Part shown: piece by piece, positions 14,147 to 29,800 of the stretch
How positions within the stretch are numbered: the stretch's first letter is position 1
Layout of the letters: every line of letters begins with the position of its first letter
From: Oscheius dolichura
Lineage: Eukaryota; Nematoda; Chromadorea; Rhabditida; Rhabditidae
DNA: 64,000 nt
NCBI GenBank assembly: GCA_932521035.1
Contig: OW051496.1
Span: forward strand, 8,928,001-8,992,000
Direction of reading: 5' to 3'
The notes under the pieces: model-generated
Databases searched by the model: none
Told to the model about the DNA's origin: nothing
The model's input: the letters and a program-made list of their open reading frames with translations, nothing else
Position numbers and translations under genes: made by a program

Positions 14147-17100
14147 CCGTTTTTGCACATCTCCCCACCGTTTTTCACCCATGTTGCACATCTCCACACC
14201 GGTTTTGCACATCTCCACACCGTTTTTCACCCATGTTGCACATCTCCCCACCGTTTTTCACCCATGTTGCACATCTCCCCACCGTTTTTCACCCATGTTG
14301 CACATCTCCCCACCGTTTTTCACCCATGTTGCACATCTCCCCACCGTTTTTCACCCATGTTGCACATCTCCCCACCGTTTTTCACCCATGTTGCACATCT
14401 CCCCACCGTTTTTCACCCATGTTGCACATCTCCACACCGCTTTTGCACATCTCCCCACCGTTTTTGCACATCTCCACACCGGTTTTGCACATCTCCACAC
14501 CGTTTTTCACCCATGTTGCACATCTCCCCACCGTTTTTTCACCCATGTTGCACATCTCCCCACCGTTTTTCACCCATGTTGCACATCTCCCCACCGTTTT
14601 TCACCCATGTTGCACATCTCCCCACCGTTTTTCACCCATGTTGCACATCTCCCCACCGTTTTTCACCCATGTTGCACATCTCCACACCGTTTTTGCACAT
14701 CTCCACACCGTTTTTGCACATCTCCACACCGTTTTTTGCACATCTCCACACCGTTTTTGCACATCTCCCCACCGTTTTTCACCCATGTTGCACATCTCCA
14801 CACCGGTTTTGCACATCTCCACACCGTTTTTCACCCATGTTGCACATCTCCCCACCGTTTTTTCACCCATGTTGCACATCTCCCCACCGTTTTTCACCCA
14901 TGTTGCACATCTCCACACCGTTTTTGCACATCTCCACACCGTTTTTGCACATCTCCACACCGTTTTTGCACATCTCCCCACCGTTTTTCACCCATGTTGC
15001 ACATCTCCCCACCGTTTTTCACCCATGTTGCACATCTCCCCACCGTTTTTCACCCATGTTGCACATCTCCCCACCGTTTTTCACCCATGTTGCACATCTC
15101 CCCACCGTTTTTCACCCATGTTGCACATCTCCCCACCGTTTTTCACCCATGTTGCACATCTCCACACCGTTTTTTGCACATCTCCACACCGTTTTTGCAC
15201 ATCTCCACACCGTTTTTGCACATCTCCCCACCGTTTTTCACCCATGTTGCACATCTCCACACCGGTTTTGCACATCTCCACACCGTTTTTCACCCATGTT
15301 GCACATCTCCCCACCGTTTTTCACCCATGTTGCACATCTCCCCACCGTTTTTCACCCATGTTGCACATCTCCCCACCGTTTTTCACCCATGTTGCACATC
15401 TCCACACCGTTTTTGCACATCTCCACACCGTTTTTGCACATCTCCACACCGTTTTTGCACATCTCCCCACCGTTTTTCACCCATGTTGCACATCTCCCCA
15501 CCGTTTTTCACCCATGTTGCACATCTCCACACCGTTTTTGCACATCTCCCCACCGTTTTTCACCCATGTTGCACATCTCCCCACCGTTTTTCACCCATGT
15601 TGCACATCTCCACACCGTTTTTGCACATCTCCCCACCGTTTTTGCACATCTCCCCACCGTTTTTCACCCATGTTGCACATCTCCACACCGTTTTTCACCC
15701 ATGTTGCACATCTCCACACCGTTTTTGCACATCTCCCCACCGTTTTTGCACATCTCCACACCGTTTTTGCACATCTCCACACCGGTTTTGCACATCTCCA
15801 CACCGTTTTTCACCCATGTTGCACATCTCCCCACCGTTTTTCACCCATGTTGCACATCTCCCCACCGTTTTTCACCCATGTTGCACATCTCCCCACCGTT
15901 TTTCACCCATGTTGCACATCTCCCCACCGTTTTTCACCCATGTTGCACATCTCCCCACCGTTTTTGCACATCTCCCCACCGGTTTTCACCCATGTTGCAC
16001 ATCTCCACACCGTTTTTGCACATCTCCACACCGTTTTTGCACATCTCCCCACCGGTTTTCACCCATGTTGCACATCTCCCCACCGTTTTTCACCCATGTT
16101 GCACATCTCCACACCGGTTTTGCACATCTCCCCACCGGTTTTCACCCATGTTGCACATCTCCCCACCGTTTTTCACCCATGTTGCACATCTCCACACCGT
16201 TTTTGCACATCTCCACACCGTTTTTGCACATCTCCCCACCGTTTTTGCACATCTCCCCACCGTTTTTCACCCATGTTGCACATCTCCCCACCGTTTTTCA
16301 CCCATGTTGCACATCTCCCCACCGTTTTTGCACATCTCCCCACCGGTTTTCACCCATGTTGCACATCTCCACACCGTTTTTGCACATCTCCCCACCGGTT
16401 TTCACCCATGTTGCACATCTCCCCACCGTTTTTCACCCATGTTGCACATCTCCACACCGGTTTTGCACATCTCCACACCGTTTTTCACCCATGTTGCACA
16501 TCTCCACACCGTTTTTCATCCATGTTGCACATCTCCACACCGTTTTTGCACATCTCCCCACCGTTTTTCACCCATGTTGCACATCTCCACACCGTTTTTC
16601 ACCCATGTTGCACATCTCCACACCGTTTTTGCACATCTCCCCCACCGTTTTTGCACATCTCCCCACCGTTTTTGCACATCTCCACACCGTTTTTGCACAT
16701 CTCCACACCGGTTTTGCACATCTCCACACCGTTTTTCACCCATGTTGCACATCTCCCCACCGTTTTTCACCCATGTTGCACATCTCCACACCGTTTTTGC
16801 ACATCTCCACACCGTTTTTCACCCATGTTGCACATCTCCACACCGTTTTTGCACATCTCCCCACCGTTTTTGCACATCTCCCCACCGTTTTTGCACATCT
16901 CCACACCGTTTTTGCACATCTCCACACCGGTTTTGCACATCTCCACACCGTTTTTCACCCATGTTGCACATCTCCCCACCGTTTTTTCGCCCATGTTGCA
17001 CATCTCCACACCGTTTTTGCACATCTCCACACCGGTTTTGCACATCTCCACACCGTTTTTGCACATCTCCACACCGTTTTTGCACATCTCCACACCGTTT

Positions 17101-20100
17101 TTGCACATCTCCCCACCGTTTTTGCACATCTCCACACCGTTTTTGCACATCTCCACACCGTTTTTGCACATCTCCCCACCGTTTTTGCACATCTCCACAC
17201 CGTTTTTGCACATCTCCACACCGTTTTTGCACATCTCCCCACCGTTTTTCACCCATGTTGCACATCTCCCCACCGTTTTTGCACATCTCCCCACCGTTTT
17301 TCACCCATGTTGCACATCTCCCCACCGTTTTTCACCCATGTTGCACATCTCCCCACCGTTTTTCACCCATGTTGCACATCTCCCCACCGTTTTTGCACAT
17401 CTCCCCACCGTTTTTGCACATCTCCCCACCGTTTTTCACCCATGTTGCACATCTCCCCACCGTTTTTGCACATCTCCCCACCGTTTTTGCACATCTCCCC
17501 ACCGTTTTTGACCCATGTTGCACATCTCCCCACCGTTTTTGCACATCTCCCCACCGTTTTTGCACATCTCCCCACCGTTTTTGACCCATGTTGCACATCT
17601 CCCCACCGTTTTTGCACATCTCCCCACCGTTTTTGCACATCTCCCCACCGGTTTTCACCCATGTTGCACATCTCCCCACCGTTTTTCACCCATGTTGCAC
17701 ATCTCCACACCGTTTTTCACCCATGTTGCACATCTCCCCACCGTTTTTGCACATCTCCCCACCGTTTTTCACCCATGTTGCACATCTCCCCACCGTTTTT
17801 GCACATCTCCACACCGGTTTTCACCCATGTTGCACATCTCCCAACCGGTTTTCACCCATGTTGCACATCTCCACACCGTTTTTGCACATCTCCACACCGT
17901 TTTTGCACATCTCCACACCGTTTTTGCACATCTCCACACCGTTTTTGCACATCTCCCCACCGTTTTTCACCCATGTTGCACATCTCCCCACCGTTTTTCA
18001 CCCATGTTGCACATCTCCACACCGTTTTTGCACATCTCCCCACCGTTTTTGCACATCTCCACACCGTTTTTGCACATCTCCCCACCGTTTTTCACCCATG
18101 TTGCACATCTCCACACCGTTTTTCACCCATGTTGCACATCTCCACACCGTTTTTCACCCATGTTGCACATCTCCACACCGTTTTTGCACATCTCCCCACC
18201 GTTTTTGCACATCTCCACACCGTTTTTGCACATCTCCCCACCGTTTTTCACCCATGTTGCACATCTCCACACCGTTTTTCACCCATGTTGCACATCTCCC
18301 CACCGTTTTTGCACATCTCCCCACCGTTTTTCACCCATGTTGCACATCTCCACACCGTTTTTCACCCATGTTGCACATCTCCACACCGTTTTTCACCCAT
18401 GTTGCACATCTCCACACCGTTTTTGCACATCTCCCCACCGTTTTTTGCACATCTCCACACCGTTTTTGCACATCTCCCCACCGTTTTTCACCCATGTTGC
18501 ACATCTCCACACCGTTTTTCACCCATGTTGCACATCTCCCCACCGTTTTTGCACATCTCCCCACCGTTTTTGCACATCTCCCCACCGTTTTTCACCCATG
18601 TTGCACATCTCCCCACCGTTTTTGCACATCTCCCCACCGTTTTTGCACATCTCCCCACCGTTTTTCACCCATGATGCACATCTCCACACCGTTTTTGCAC
18701 ATCTCCCCACCGGTTTTCACCCATGTTGCACATCTCCCCACCGTTTTTTCACCCATGTTGCACATCTCCCCACCGTTTTTCACCCATGTTGCACATCTCC
18801 ACACCGTTTTTGCACATCTCCCCACCGGTTTTCACCCATGTTGCACATCTCCCCACCGTTTTTCACCCATGTTGCACATCTCCACACCGTTTTTGCACAT
18901 CTCCACACCGTTTTTCACCCATGTTGCACATCTCCCCACCGTTTTTGCACATCTCCCCACCGTTTTTGCACATCTCCCCACCGTTTTTGCACATCTCCCC
19001 ACCGTTTTTGCACATCTCCCCACCGGTTTTCACCCATGATGCACATCTCCCCACCGTTTTTGCACATCTCCCCACCGGTTTTCACCCATGATGCACATCT
19101 CCACACCGTTTTTGCACATCTCCCCACCGTTTTTGCACATCTCCCCACCGGTTTTCACCCATGTTGCACATCTCCCCACCGGTTTTCACCCATGTTGCAC
19201 ATCTCCCCACCGTTTTTGCACATCTCCCCACCGTTTTTGCACATCTCCCCACCGTTTTTGCACATCTCCCCACCGTTTTTCACCCATGTTGCACATCTCC
19301 ACACCGTTTTTCACCCATGTTGCACATCTCCCCACCGTTTTTCACCATGTTGCACATCTCCCCACCGTTTTTGCACATCTCCACACCGTTTTTGCACATC
19401 TCCACACCGTTTTTGCACATCTCCCCACCGTTTTTCACCCATGTTGCACATCTCCACACCGTTTTTGCACATCTCCCCACCGTTTTTCACCCATGTTGCA
19501 CATCTCCCCACCGTTTTTGCACATCTCCACACCGTTTTTGCACATCTCCACACCGTTTTTGCACATCTCCACACCGTTTTTGCACATCTCCACACCGTTT
19601 TTGCACATCTCCACACCGTTTTTGCACATCTCCACACCGTTTTTGCACATCTCCCCACCGTTTTTCACCCATGTTGCACATCTCCCCACCGTTTTTGCAC
19701 ATCTCCACACCGTTTTTGCACATCTCCACACCGTTTTTGCACATCTCCCCACCGTTTTTCACCCATGTTGCACATCTCCCCACCGTTTTTCACCCATGTT
19801 GCACATCTCCACACCGTTTTTGCACATCTCCCCACCGGTTTTGCACATCTCCCCACCGTTTTTGCACATCTCCCCACCGTTTTTGCACATCTCCCCACCG
19901 TTTTTCATCCATGTTGCACATCTCCACACCGTTTTTGCACATCTCCCCACCGTTTTTCACCCATGTTGCACATCTCCACACCGTTTTTGCACATCTCCCC
20001 ACCGTTTTTCACCCATGTTGCACATCTCCCCACCGTTTTTCACCCATGTTGCACATCTCCACACGGTTTTTGCACATCTCCCCACCGTTTTTGCACATCT

Positions 20101-20199
20101 CCCCACCGTTTTTGCACATCTCCCCACCGTTTTTCACCCATGTTGCACATCTCCACACCGGTTTTGCACATCTCCACACCGTTTTTGCACATCTCCCCA

Positions 20200-23100
20200 C
20201 CGTTTTTCACCCATGTTGCACATCTCCCCACCGTTTTTCACCCATGTTGCACATCTCCACACCGTTTTTGCACATCTCCCCACCGTTTTTGCACATCTCC
20301 CCACCGTTTTTGCACATCTCCCCACCGTTTTTGCACATCTCCCCACCGTTTTTCACCCATGTTGCACATCTCCACACCGGTTTTGCACATCTCCACACCG
20401 TTTTTGCACATCTCCCCACCGTTTTTCACCCATGTTGCACATCTCCACACCGTTTTTGCACATCTCCCCACCGTTTTTCACCCATGTTGCACATCTCCAC
20501 ACCGTTTTTGCACATCTCCCCACCGTTTTTCACCCATGTTGCACATCTCCACACCGGTTTTGCACATCTCCACACCGTTTTTGCACATCTCCCCACCGTT
20601 TTTCACCCATGTTGCACATCTCCACACCGTTTTTGCACATCTCCCCACCGTTTTTCACCCATGTTGCACATCTCCCCACCGTTTTTCACCCATGTTGCAC
20701 ATCTCCACACCGGTTTTGCACATCTCCCCACCGTTTTTGCACATCTCCCCACCGTTTTTCACCCATGTTGCACATCTCCACACCGGTTTTGCACATCTCC
20801 CCACCGTTTTTGCACATCTCCCCACCGTTTTTCACCCATGTTGCACATCTCCACACCGTTTTTGCACATCTCCCCACCGTTTTTCACCCATGTTGCACAT
20901 CTCCACACCGGTTTTGCACATCTCCCCACCGTTTTTGCACATCTCCCCACCGTTTTTGCACATCTCCCCACCGTTTTTGCACATCTCCCCACCGTTTTTC
21001 ATCCATGTTGCACATCTCCCCACCGTTTTTCACCCATGTTGCACATCTCCACACCGTTTTTGCACATCTCCCCACCGTTTTTCACCCATGTTGCACATCT
21101 CCCCACCGTTTTTCACCCATGTTGCACATCTCCACACCGGTTTTGCACATCTCCACACCGTTTTTGCACATCTCCCCACCGTTTTTGCACATCTCCCCAC
21201 CGTTTTTGCACATCTCCCCACCGTTTTTCATCCATGTTGCACATCTCCCCACCGTTTTTCACCCATGTTGCACATCTCCCCACCGTTTTTGCACATCTCC
21301 CCACCGTTTTTCACCCATGTTGCACATCTCCCCACCGTTTTTCACCCATGTTGCACATCTCCACACCGTTTTTGCACATCTCCCCACCGTTTTTGCACAT
21401 CTCCCCACCGTTTTTGCACATCTCCCCACCGTTTTTGCACATCTCCCCACCGTTTTTCACCCATGTTGCACATCTCCACACCGGTTTTGCACATCTCCAC
21501 ACCGTTTTTGCACATCTCCCCACCGTTTTTCACCCATGTTGCACATCTCCACACCGTTTTTGCACATCTCCCCACCGTTTTTCACCCATGTTGCACATCT
21601 CCACACCGTTTTTGCACATCTCCCCACCGTTTTTCACCCATGTTGCACATCTCCACACCGGTTTTGCACATCTCCACACCGTTTTTGCACATCTCCCCAC
21701 CGTTTTTCACCCATGTTGCACATCTCCACACCGTTTTTGCACATCTCCCCACCGTTTTTCACCCATGTTGCACATCTCCCCACCGTTTTTCACCCTTGTT
21801 GCACATCTCCACACCGGTTTTGCACATCTCCACACCGTTTTTGCACATCTCCCCACCGTTTTTCACCCATGTTGCACATCTCCACACCGTTTTTGCACAT
21901 CTCCCCACCGTTTTTCACCCATGTTGCACATCTCCCCACCGTTTTTCACCCATGTTGCACATCTCCACACCGGTTTTGCACATCTCCCCACCGTTTTTGC
22001 ACATCTCCCCACCGTTTTTCACCCATGTTGCACATCTCCACACCGGTTTTGCACATCTCCCCACCGTTTTTGCACATCTCCCCACCGTTTTTCACCCATG
22101 TTGCACATCTCCCCACCGTTTTTGCACATCTCCCCACCGTTTTTCACCCATGTTGCACATCTCCACACCGGTTTTGCACATCTCCCCACCGTTTTTGCAC
22201 ATCTCCCCACCGTTTTTTGCACATCTCCCCACCGTTTTTGCACATCTCCCCACCGTTTTTCATCCATGTTGCACATCTCCCCACCGTTTTTCACCCATGT
22301 TGCACATCTCCACACCGTTTTTGCACATCTCCCCACCGTTTTTCACCCATGTTGCACATCTCCCCACCGTTTTTCACCCATGTTGCACATCTCCACACCG
22401 GTTTTGCACATCTCCACACCGTTTTTGCACATCTCCCCACCGTTTTTGCACATCTCCCCACCGTTTTTGCACATCTCCCCACCGTTTTTCATCCATGTTG
22501 CACATCTCCCCACCGTTTTTCACCCATGTTGCACATCTCCACACCGTTTTTGCACATCTCCCCACCGTTTTTCACCCATGTTGCACATCTCCCCACCGTT
22601 TTTCACCCATGTTGCACATCTCCACACCGTTTTTGCACATCTCCCCACCGTTTTTGCACATCTCCCCACCGTTTTTGCACATCTCCCCACCGTTTTTGCA
22701 CATCTCCCCACCGTTTTTCACCCATGTTGCACATCTCCACACCGGTTTTGCACATCTCCACACCGTTTTTGCACATCTCCCCACCGTTTTTCACCCATGT
22801 TGCACATCTCCACACCGTTTTTGCACATCTCCCCACCGTTTTTCACCCATGTTGCACATCTCCACACCGTTTTTGCACATCTCCCCACCGTTTTTCACCC
22901 ATGTTGCACATCTCCACACCGGTTTTGCACATCTCCACACCGTTTTTGCACATCTCCCCACCGTTTTTCACCCATGTTGCACATCTCCACACCGTTTTTG
23001 CACATCTCCCCACCGTTTTTCACCCATGTTGCACATCTCCCCACCGTTTTTCACCCTTGTTGCACATCTCCACACCGGTTTTGCACATCTCCACACCGTT

Positions 23101-23815
23101 TTTGCACATCTCCCCACCGTTTTTCACCCATGTTGCACATCTCCACACCGTTTTTGCACATCTCCCCACCGTTTTTCACCCATGTTGCACATCTCCCCAC
23201 CGTTTTTCACCCATGTTGCACATCTCCACACCGGTTTTGCACATCTCCCCACCGTTTTTGCACATCTCCCCACCGTTTTTCACCCATGTTGCACATCTCC
23301 ACACCGGTTTTGCACATCTCCCCACCGTTTTTGCACATCTCCCCACCGTTTTTCACCCATGTTGCACATCTCCACACCGTTTTTGCACATCTCCCCACCG
23401 TTTTTCACCCATGTTGCACATCTCCACACCGGTTTTGCACATCTCCCCACCGTTTTTGCACATCTCCCCACCGTTTTTCACCCATGTTGCACATCTCCAC
23501 ACCGGTTTTGCACATCTCCCCACCGTTTTTGCACATCTCCCCACCGTTTTTGCACATCTCCCCACCGTTTTTGCACATCTCCCCACCGTTTTTCATCCAT
23601 GTTGCACATCTCCCCACCGTTTTTCACCCATGTTGCACATCTCCACACCGTTTTTGCACATCTCCCCACCGTTTTTCACCCATGTTGCACATCTCCCCAC
23701 CGTTTTTCACCCATGTTGCACATCTCCACACCGGTTTTGCACATCTCCACACCGTTTTTGCACATCTCCCCACCGTTTTTGCACATCTCCCCACCGTTTT
23801 TGCACATCTCCCCAC
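20200..23815 (+). repeat. Higher-order repeat, period 1,260-1,261 bp, three copies
   Basis: Three successive segments share the same order of 21-bp and 31-bp units and the same variants. Anchor blocks lie at 20,686, 21,946 and 23,207 (1,260 and 1,261 bp apart); others at 21,030 and 22,291, and at 21,259 and 22,520. A rare CACCCTTGTT variant is present at 21,791 and 23,052 but is CACCCATGTT at the matching place in the first copy (20,531). The one-base difference in period is explained by a six-T run near 22,214. The third copy carries additional units after about 23,400. Confidence 0.85.
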
Positions 23816-26800
23816 CGTTTTTCATCCATGTTGCACATCTCCCCACCGTTTTTCACCCATGTTGCACATCTCCCCACCGTTTTTGCACATCTCCCCACCG
23901 GTTTTGCACATCTCCCCACCGTTTTTGCACATCTCCCCACCGGTTTTCACCCATGTTGCACATCTCCACACCGGTTTTCATCCATGTTGCACATCTCCAC
24001 ACCGTTTTTCACCCATGTTGCACATCTCCACACCGGTTTTCATCCATGTTGCACATCTCCCCACCGTTTTTCACCCATGTTGCACATCTCCACACCGTTT
24101 TTCATCCATGTTGCACATCTCCCCACCGTTTTTCACCCATGTTGCACATCTCCCCACCGTTTTTCACCCATGTTGCACATCTCCCCACCGTTTTTCACCC
24201 ATGTTGCACATCTCCCCACCGTTTTTCACCCATGTTGCACATCTCCCCACCGTTTTTCACCCATGTTGCACATCTCCCCACCGTTTTTGCACATCTCCCC
24301 ACCGTTTTTGCACATCTCCCCACCGTTTTTGCACATCTCCCCACCGGTTTTGCACATCTCCCCACCGTTTTTGCACATCTCCCCACCGTTTTTGCACATC
24401 TCCCCACCGTTTTTGCACATCTCCCCACCGTTTTTGCACATCTCCCCACCGGTTTTGCACATCTCCCCACCGTTTTTGCACATCTCCCCACCGTTTTTGC
24501 ACATCTCCCCACCGGTTTTGCACATCTCCCCACCGGTTTTCATCCATGTTGCACATCTCCACACCGTTTTTCACCCATGTTGCACATCTCCACACCGTTT
24601 TTCACCCATGTTGCACATCTCCACACCGTTTTTCACCCATGTTGCACATCTCCACACCGTTTTTCACCCATGTTGCACATCTCCACACCGTTTTTCACCC
24701 ATGTTGCACATCTCCACACCGTTTTTCACCCATGTTGCACATCTCCACACCGTTTTTCACCCATGTTGCACATCTCCACACCGTTTTTCACCCATGTTGC
24801 ACATCTCCACACCGTTTTTCACCCATGTTGCACATCTCCACACCGTTTTTGCACATCTCCCCACCGTTTTTGCACATCTCCCCACCGTTTTTCACCCATG
24901 TTGCACATCTCCCCACCGTTTTTCACCCATGTTGCACATCTCCACACCGTTTTTGCACATCTCCCCACCGTTTTTCACCCATGTTGCACATCTCCACACC
25001 GGTTTTGCACATCTCCCCACCGTTTTTGCACATCTCCCCACCGTTTTTCACCCATGTTGCACATCTCCCCACCGTTTTTCACCCATGTTGCACATCTCCA
25101 CACCGTTTTTGCACATCTCCCCACCGTTTTTGCACATCTCCCCACCGTTTTTGCACATCTCCCCACCGTTTTTCACCCATGTTGCACATCTCCCCACCGG
25201 TTTTCACCCATGTTGCACATCTCCACACCGTTTTTGCACATCTCCACACCGTTTTTGCACATCTCCACACCGTTTTTGCACATCTCCACACCGTTTTTGC
25301 ACATCTCCACACCGTTTTTGCACATCTCCACACCGTTTTTGCACATCTCCACACCGTTTTTGCACATCTCCCCACCGTTTTTGCACATCTCCCCACCGTT
25401 TTTCACCCATGTTGCACATCTCCACACCGTTTTTGCACATCTCCACACCGTTTTTGCACATCTCCACACCGTTTTTGCACATCTCCACACCGTTTTTGCA
25501 CATCTCCCCACCGTTTTTCACCCATGTTGCACATCTCCACACCGGTTTTGCACATCTCCACACCGTTTTTCACCCATGTTGCACATCTCCCCACCGTTTT
25601 TCACCCATGTTGCACATCTCCACACCGTTTTTGCACATCTCCCCACCGTTTTTGCACATCTCCCCACCGTTTTTGCACATCTCCACACCGTTTTTGCACA
25701 TCTCCCCACCGTTTTTGCACATCTCCCCACCGTTTTTGCACATCTCCCCACCGTTTTTGCACATCTCCACACCGTTTTTGCACATCTCCCCACCGTTTTT
25801 GCACATCTCCACACCGGTTTTGCACATCTCCACACCGTTTTTGCACATCTCCACACCGTTTTTGCACATCTCCACACCGTTTTTCACCCATGTTGCACAT
25901 CTCCACACCGTTTTTGCACATCTCCCCACCGCTTTTGCACATCTCCACACCGTTTTTCACCCATGTTGCACATCTCCCCACCGTTTTTCACCCATGTTGC
26001 ACATCTCCCCACCGTTTTTGCACATCTCCCCACCGGTTTTCACCCATGTTGCACATCTCCCCACCGTTTTTGCACATCTCCCCACCGTTTTTCACCCATG
26101 TTGCACATCTCCACACCGTTTTTGCACATCTCCACACCGTTTTTGCACATCTCCACACCGGTTTTGCACATCTCCACACCGTTTTTGCACATCTCCACAC
26201 CGTTTTTGCACATCTCCCCACCGTTTTTCACCCATGTTGCACATCTCCCCACCGTTTTTCACCCATGTTGCACATCTCCACACCGTTTTTGCACATCTCC
26301 CCACCGTTTTTGCACATCTCCACACCGTTTTTCACCCATGTTGCACATCTCCACACCGTTTTTGCACATCTCCCCACCGTTTTTGCACATCTCCACACCG
26401 TTTTTGCACATCTCCCCACCGTTTTTCACCCATGTTGCACATCTCCACACCGTTTTTGCACATCTCCCCACCGTTTTTGCACATCTCCACACCGTTTTTG
26501 CACATCTCCCCACCGTTTTTGCACATCTCCCCACCGTTTTTGCACATCTCCACACCGTTTTTGCACATCTCCCCACCGTTTTTGCACATCTCCCCACCGT
26601 TTTTGCACATCTCCCCACCGTTTTTCACCCATGTTGCACATCTCCCCACCGTTTTTGCACATCTCCACACCGTTTTTGCACATCTCCCCACCGTTTTTCA
26701 CCCATGTTGCACATCTCCCCACCGTTTTTCACCCATGTTGCACATCTCCACACCGTTTTTGCACATCTCCACACCGTTTTTGCACATCTCCCCACCGTTT

Positions 26801-29800
26801 TTCACCCATGTTGCACATCTCCACACCGTTTTTGCACATCTCCCCACCGTTTTTCACCCATGTTGCACATCTCCCCACCGTTTTTCACCCATGTTGCACA
26901 TCTCCACACCGTTTTTGCACATCTCCCCACCGTTTTTCACCCATGTTGCACATCTCCCCACCGTTTTTCACCCATGTTGCACATCTCCCCACCGTTTTTG
27001 CACATCTCCCCACCGTTTTTGCACATCTCCCCACCGTTTTTCACCCATGTTGCACATCTCCACACCGTTTTTGCACATCTCCACACCGTTTTTGCACATC
27101 TCCACACCGTTTTTGCACATCTCCACACCGTTTTTGCACATCTCCCCACCGTTTTTCACCCATGTTGCACATCTCCACACCGTTTTTGCACATCTCCCCA
27201 CCGTTTTTCACCCATGTTGCACATCTCCCCACCGTTTTTGCACATCTCCCCACCGTTTTTCACCCATGTTGCACATCTCCCCACCGTTTTTCACCCATGT
27301 TGCACATCTCCACACCGTTTTTGCACATCTCCACACCGTTTTTGCACATCTCCACACCGTTTTTGCACATCTCCACACCGTTTTTGCACATCTCCCCACC
27401 GTTTTTCACCCATGTTGCACATCTCCACACCGTTTTTGCACATCTCCACACCGTTTTTCACCCATGTTGCACATCTCCCCACCGTTTTTCACCCATGTTG
27501 CACATCTCCACACCGGTTTTGCACATCTCCCCACCGTTTTTCACCCATGTTGCACATCTCCCCACCGTTTTTCACCCATGTTGCACATCTCCACACCGTT
27601 TTTGCACATCTCCCCACCGTTTTTGCACATCTCCACACCGTTTTTGCACATCTCCCCACCGTTTTTGCACATCTCCACACCGGTTTTGCACATCTCCACA
27701 CCGTTTTTGCACATCTCCACACCGTTTTTGCACATCTCCCCACCGTTTTTCACCCATGTTGCACATCTCCCCACCGTTTTTCACCCATGTTGCACATCTC
27801 CCCACCGTTTTTCACCCATGTTGCACATCTCCACACCGTTTTTGCACATCTCCACACCGTTTTTGCACATCTCCACACCGTTTTTGCACATCTCCACACC
27901 GTTTTTGCACATCTCCACACCGTTTTTGCACATCTCCCCACCGTTTTTGCACATCTCCACACCGTTTTTGCACATCTCCACACCGTTTTTGCACATCTCC
28001 ACACCGTTTTTGCACATCTCCACACCGTTTTTGCACATCTCCACACCGTTTTTGCACATCTCCACACCGTTTTTGCACATCTCCCCACCGTTTTTGCACA
28101 TCTCCCCACCGTTTTTGCACATCTCCCCACCGTTTTTCACCCATGTTGCACATCTCCCCACCGTTTTTGCACATCTCCACACCGTTTTTGCACATCTCCC
28201 CACCGTTTTTCACCCATGTTGCACATCTCCCCACCGTTTTTCACCCATGTTGCACATCTCCACACCGTTTTTGCACATCTCCACACCGTTTTTGCACATC
28301 TCCCCACCGTTTTTCACCCATGTTGCACATCTCCCCACCGTTTTTCACCCATGTTGCACATCTCCACACCGTTTTTGCACATCTCCCCACCGTTTTTCAC
28401 CCATGTTGCACATCTCCCCACCGTTTTTCACCCATGTTGCACATCTCCCCACCGTTTTTGCACATCTCCCCACCGTTTTTGCACATCTCCCCACCGTTTT
28501 TCACCCATGTTGCACATCTCCACACCGTTTTTGCACATCTCCACACCGTTTTTGCACATCTCCACACCGTTTTTGCACATCTCCCCACCGTTTTTCACCC
28601 ATGTTGCACATCTCCACACCGTTTTTGCACATCTCCACACCGTTTTTGCACATCTCCACACCGTTTTTGCACATCTCCCCACCGTTTTTCACCCATGTTG
28701 CACATCTCCACACCGTTTTTGCACATCTCCCCACCGTTTTTCACCCATGTTGCACATCTCCACACCGGTTTTGCACATCTCCACACCGTTTTTCACCCAT
28801 GTTGCACATCTCCACACCGGTTTTGCACATCTCCACACCGTTTTTCACCCATGTTGCACATCTCCCCACCGTTTTTCACCCATGTTGCACATCTCCACAC
28901 CGTTTTTGCACATCTCCCCACCGTTTTTCACCCATGTTGCACATCTCCACACCGGTTTTGCACATCTCCACACCGTTTTTCACCCATGTTGCACATCTCC
29001 ACACCGTTTTTGCACATCTCCCCACCGTTTTTCACCCATGTTGCACATCTCCCCACCGTTTTTCACCCATGTTGCACATCTCCACACCGTTTTTGCACAT
29101 CTCCACACCGTTTTTGCACATCTCCACACCGTTTTTGCACATCTCCCCACCGTTTTTCACCCATGTTGCACATCTCCCCACCGTTTTTCACCCATGTTGC
29201 ACATCTCCACACCGTTTTTGCACATCTCCACACCGTTTTTGCACATCTCCACACCGGTTTTGCACATCTCCACACCGTTTTTGCACATCTCCACACCGGT
29301 TTTGCACATCTCCACACCGTTTTTGCACATCTCCCCACCGTTTTTCACCCATGTTGCACATCTCCACACCGTTTTTGCACATCTCCACACCGGTTTTGCA
29401 CATCTCCACACCGTTTTTGCACATCTCCACACCGGTTTTGCACATCTCCACACCGTTTTTGCACATCTCCCCACCGTTTTTGCACATCTCCACACCGTTT
29501 TTGCACATCTCCACACCGGTTTTGCACATCTCCACACCGTTTTTGCACATCTCCACACCGGTTTTGCACATCTCCCCACCGTTTTTGCACATCTCCACAC
29601 CGTTTTTGCACATCTCCACACCGGTTTTGCACATCTCCACACCGTTTTTGCACATCTCCACACCGGTTTTGCACATCTCCACACCGTTTTTGCACATCTC
29701 CCCACCGTTTTTGCACATCTCCCCACCGTTTTTCACCCATGTTGCACATCTCCACACCGTTTTTCACCCATGTTGCACATCTCCCCACCGTTTTTGCACA

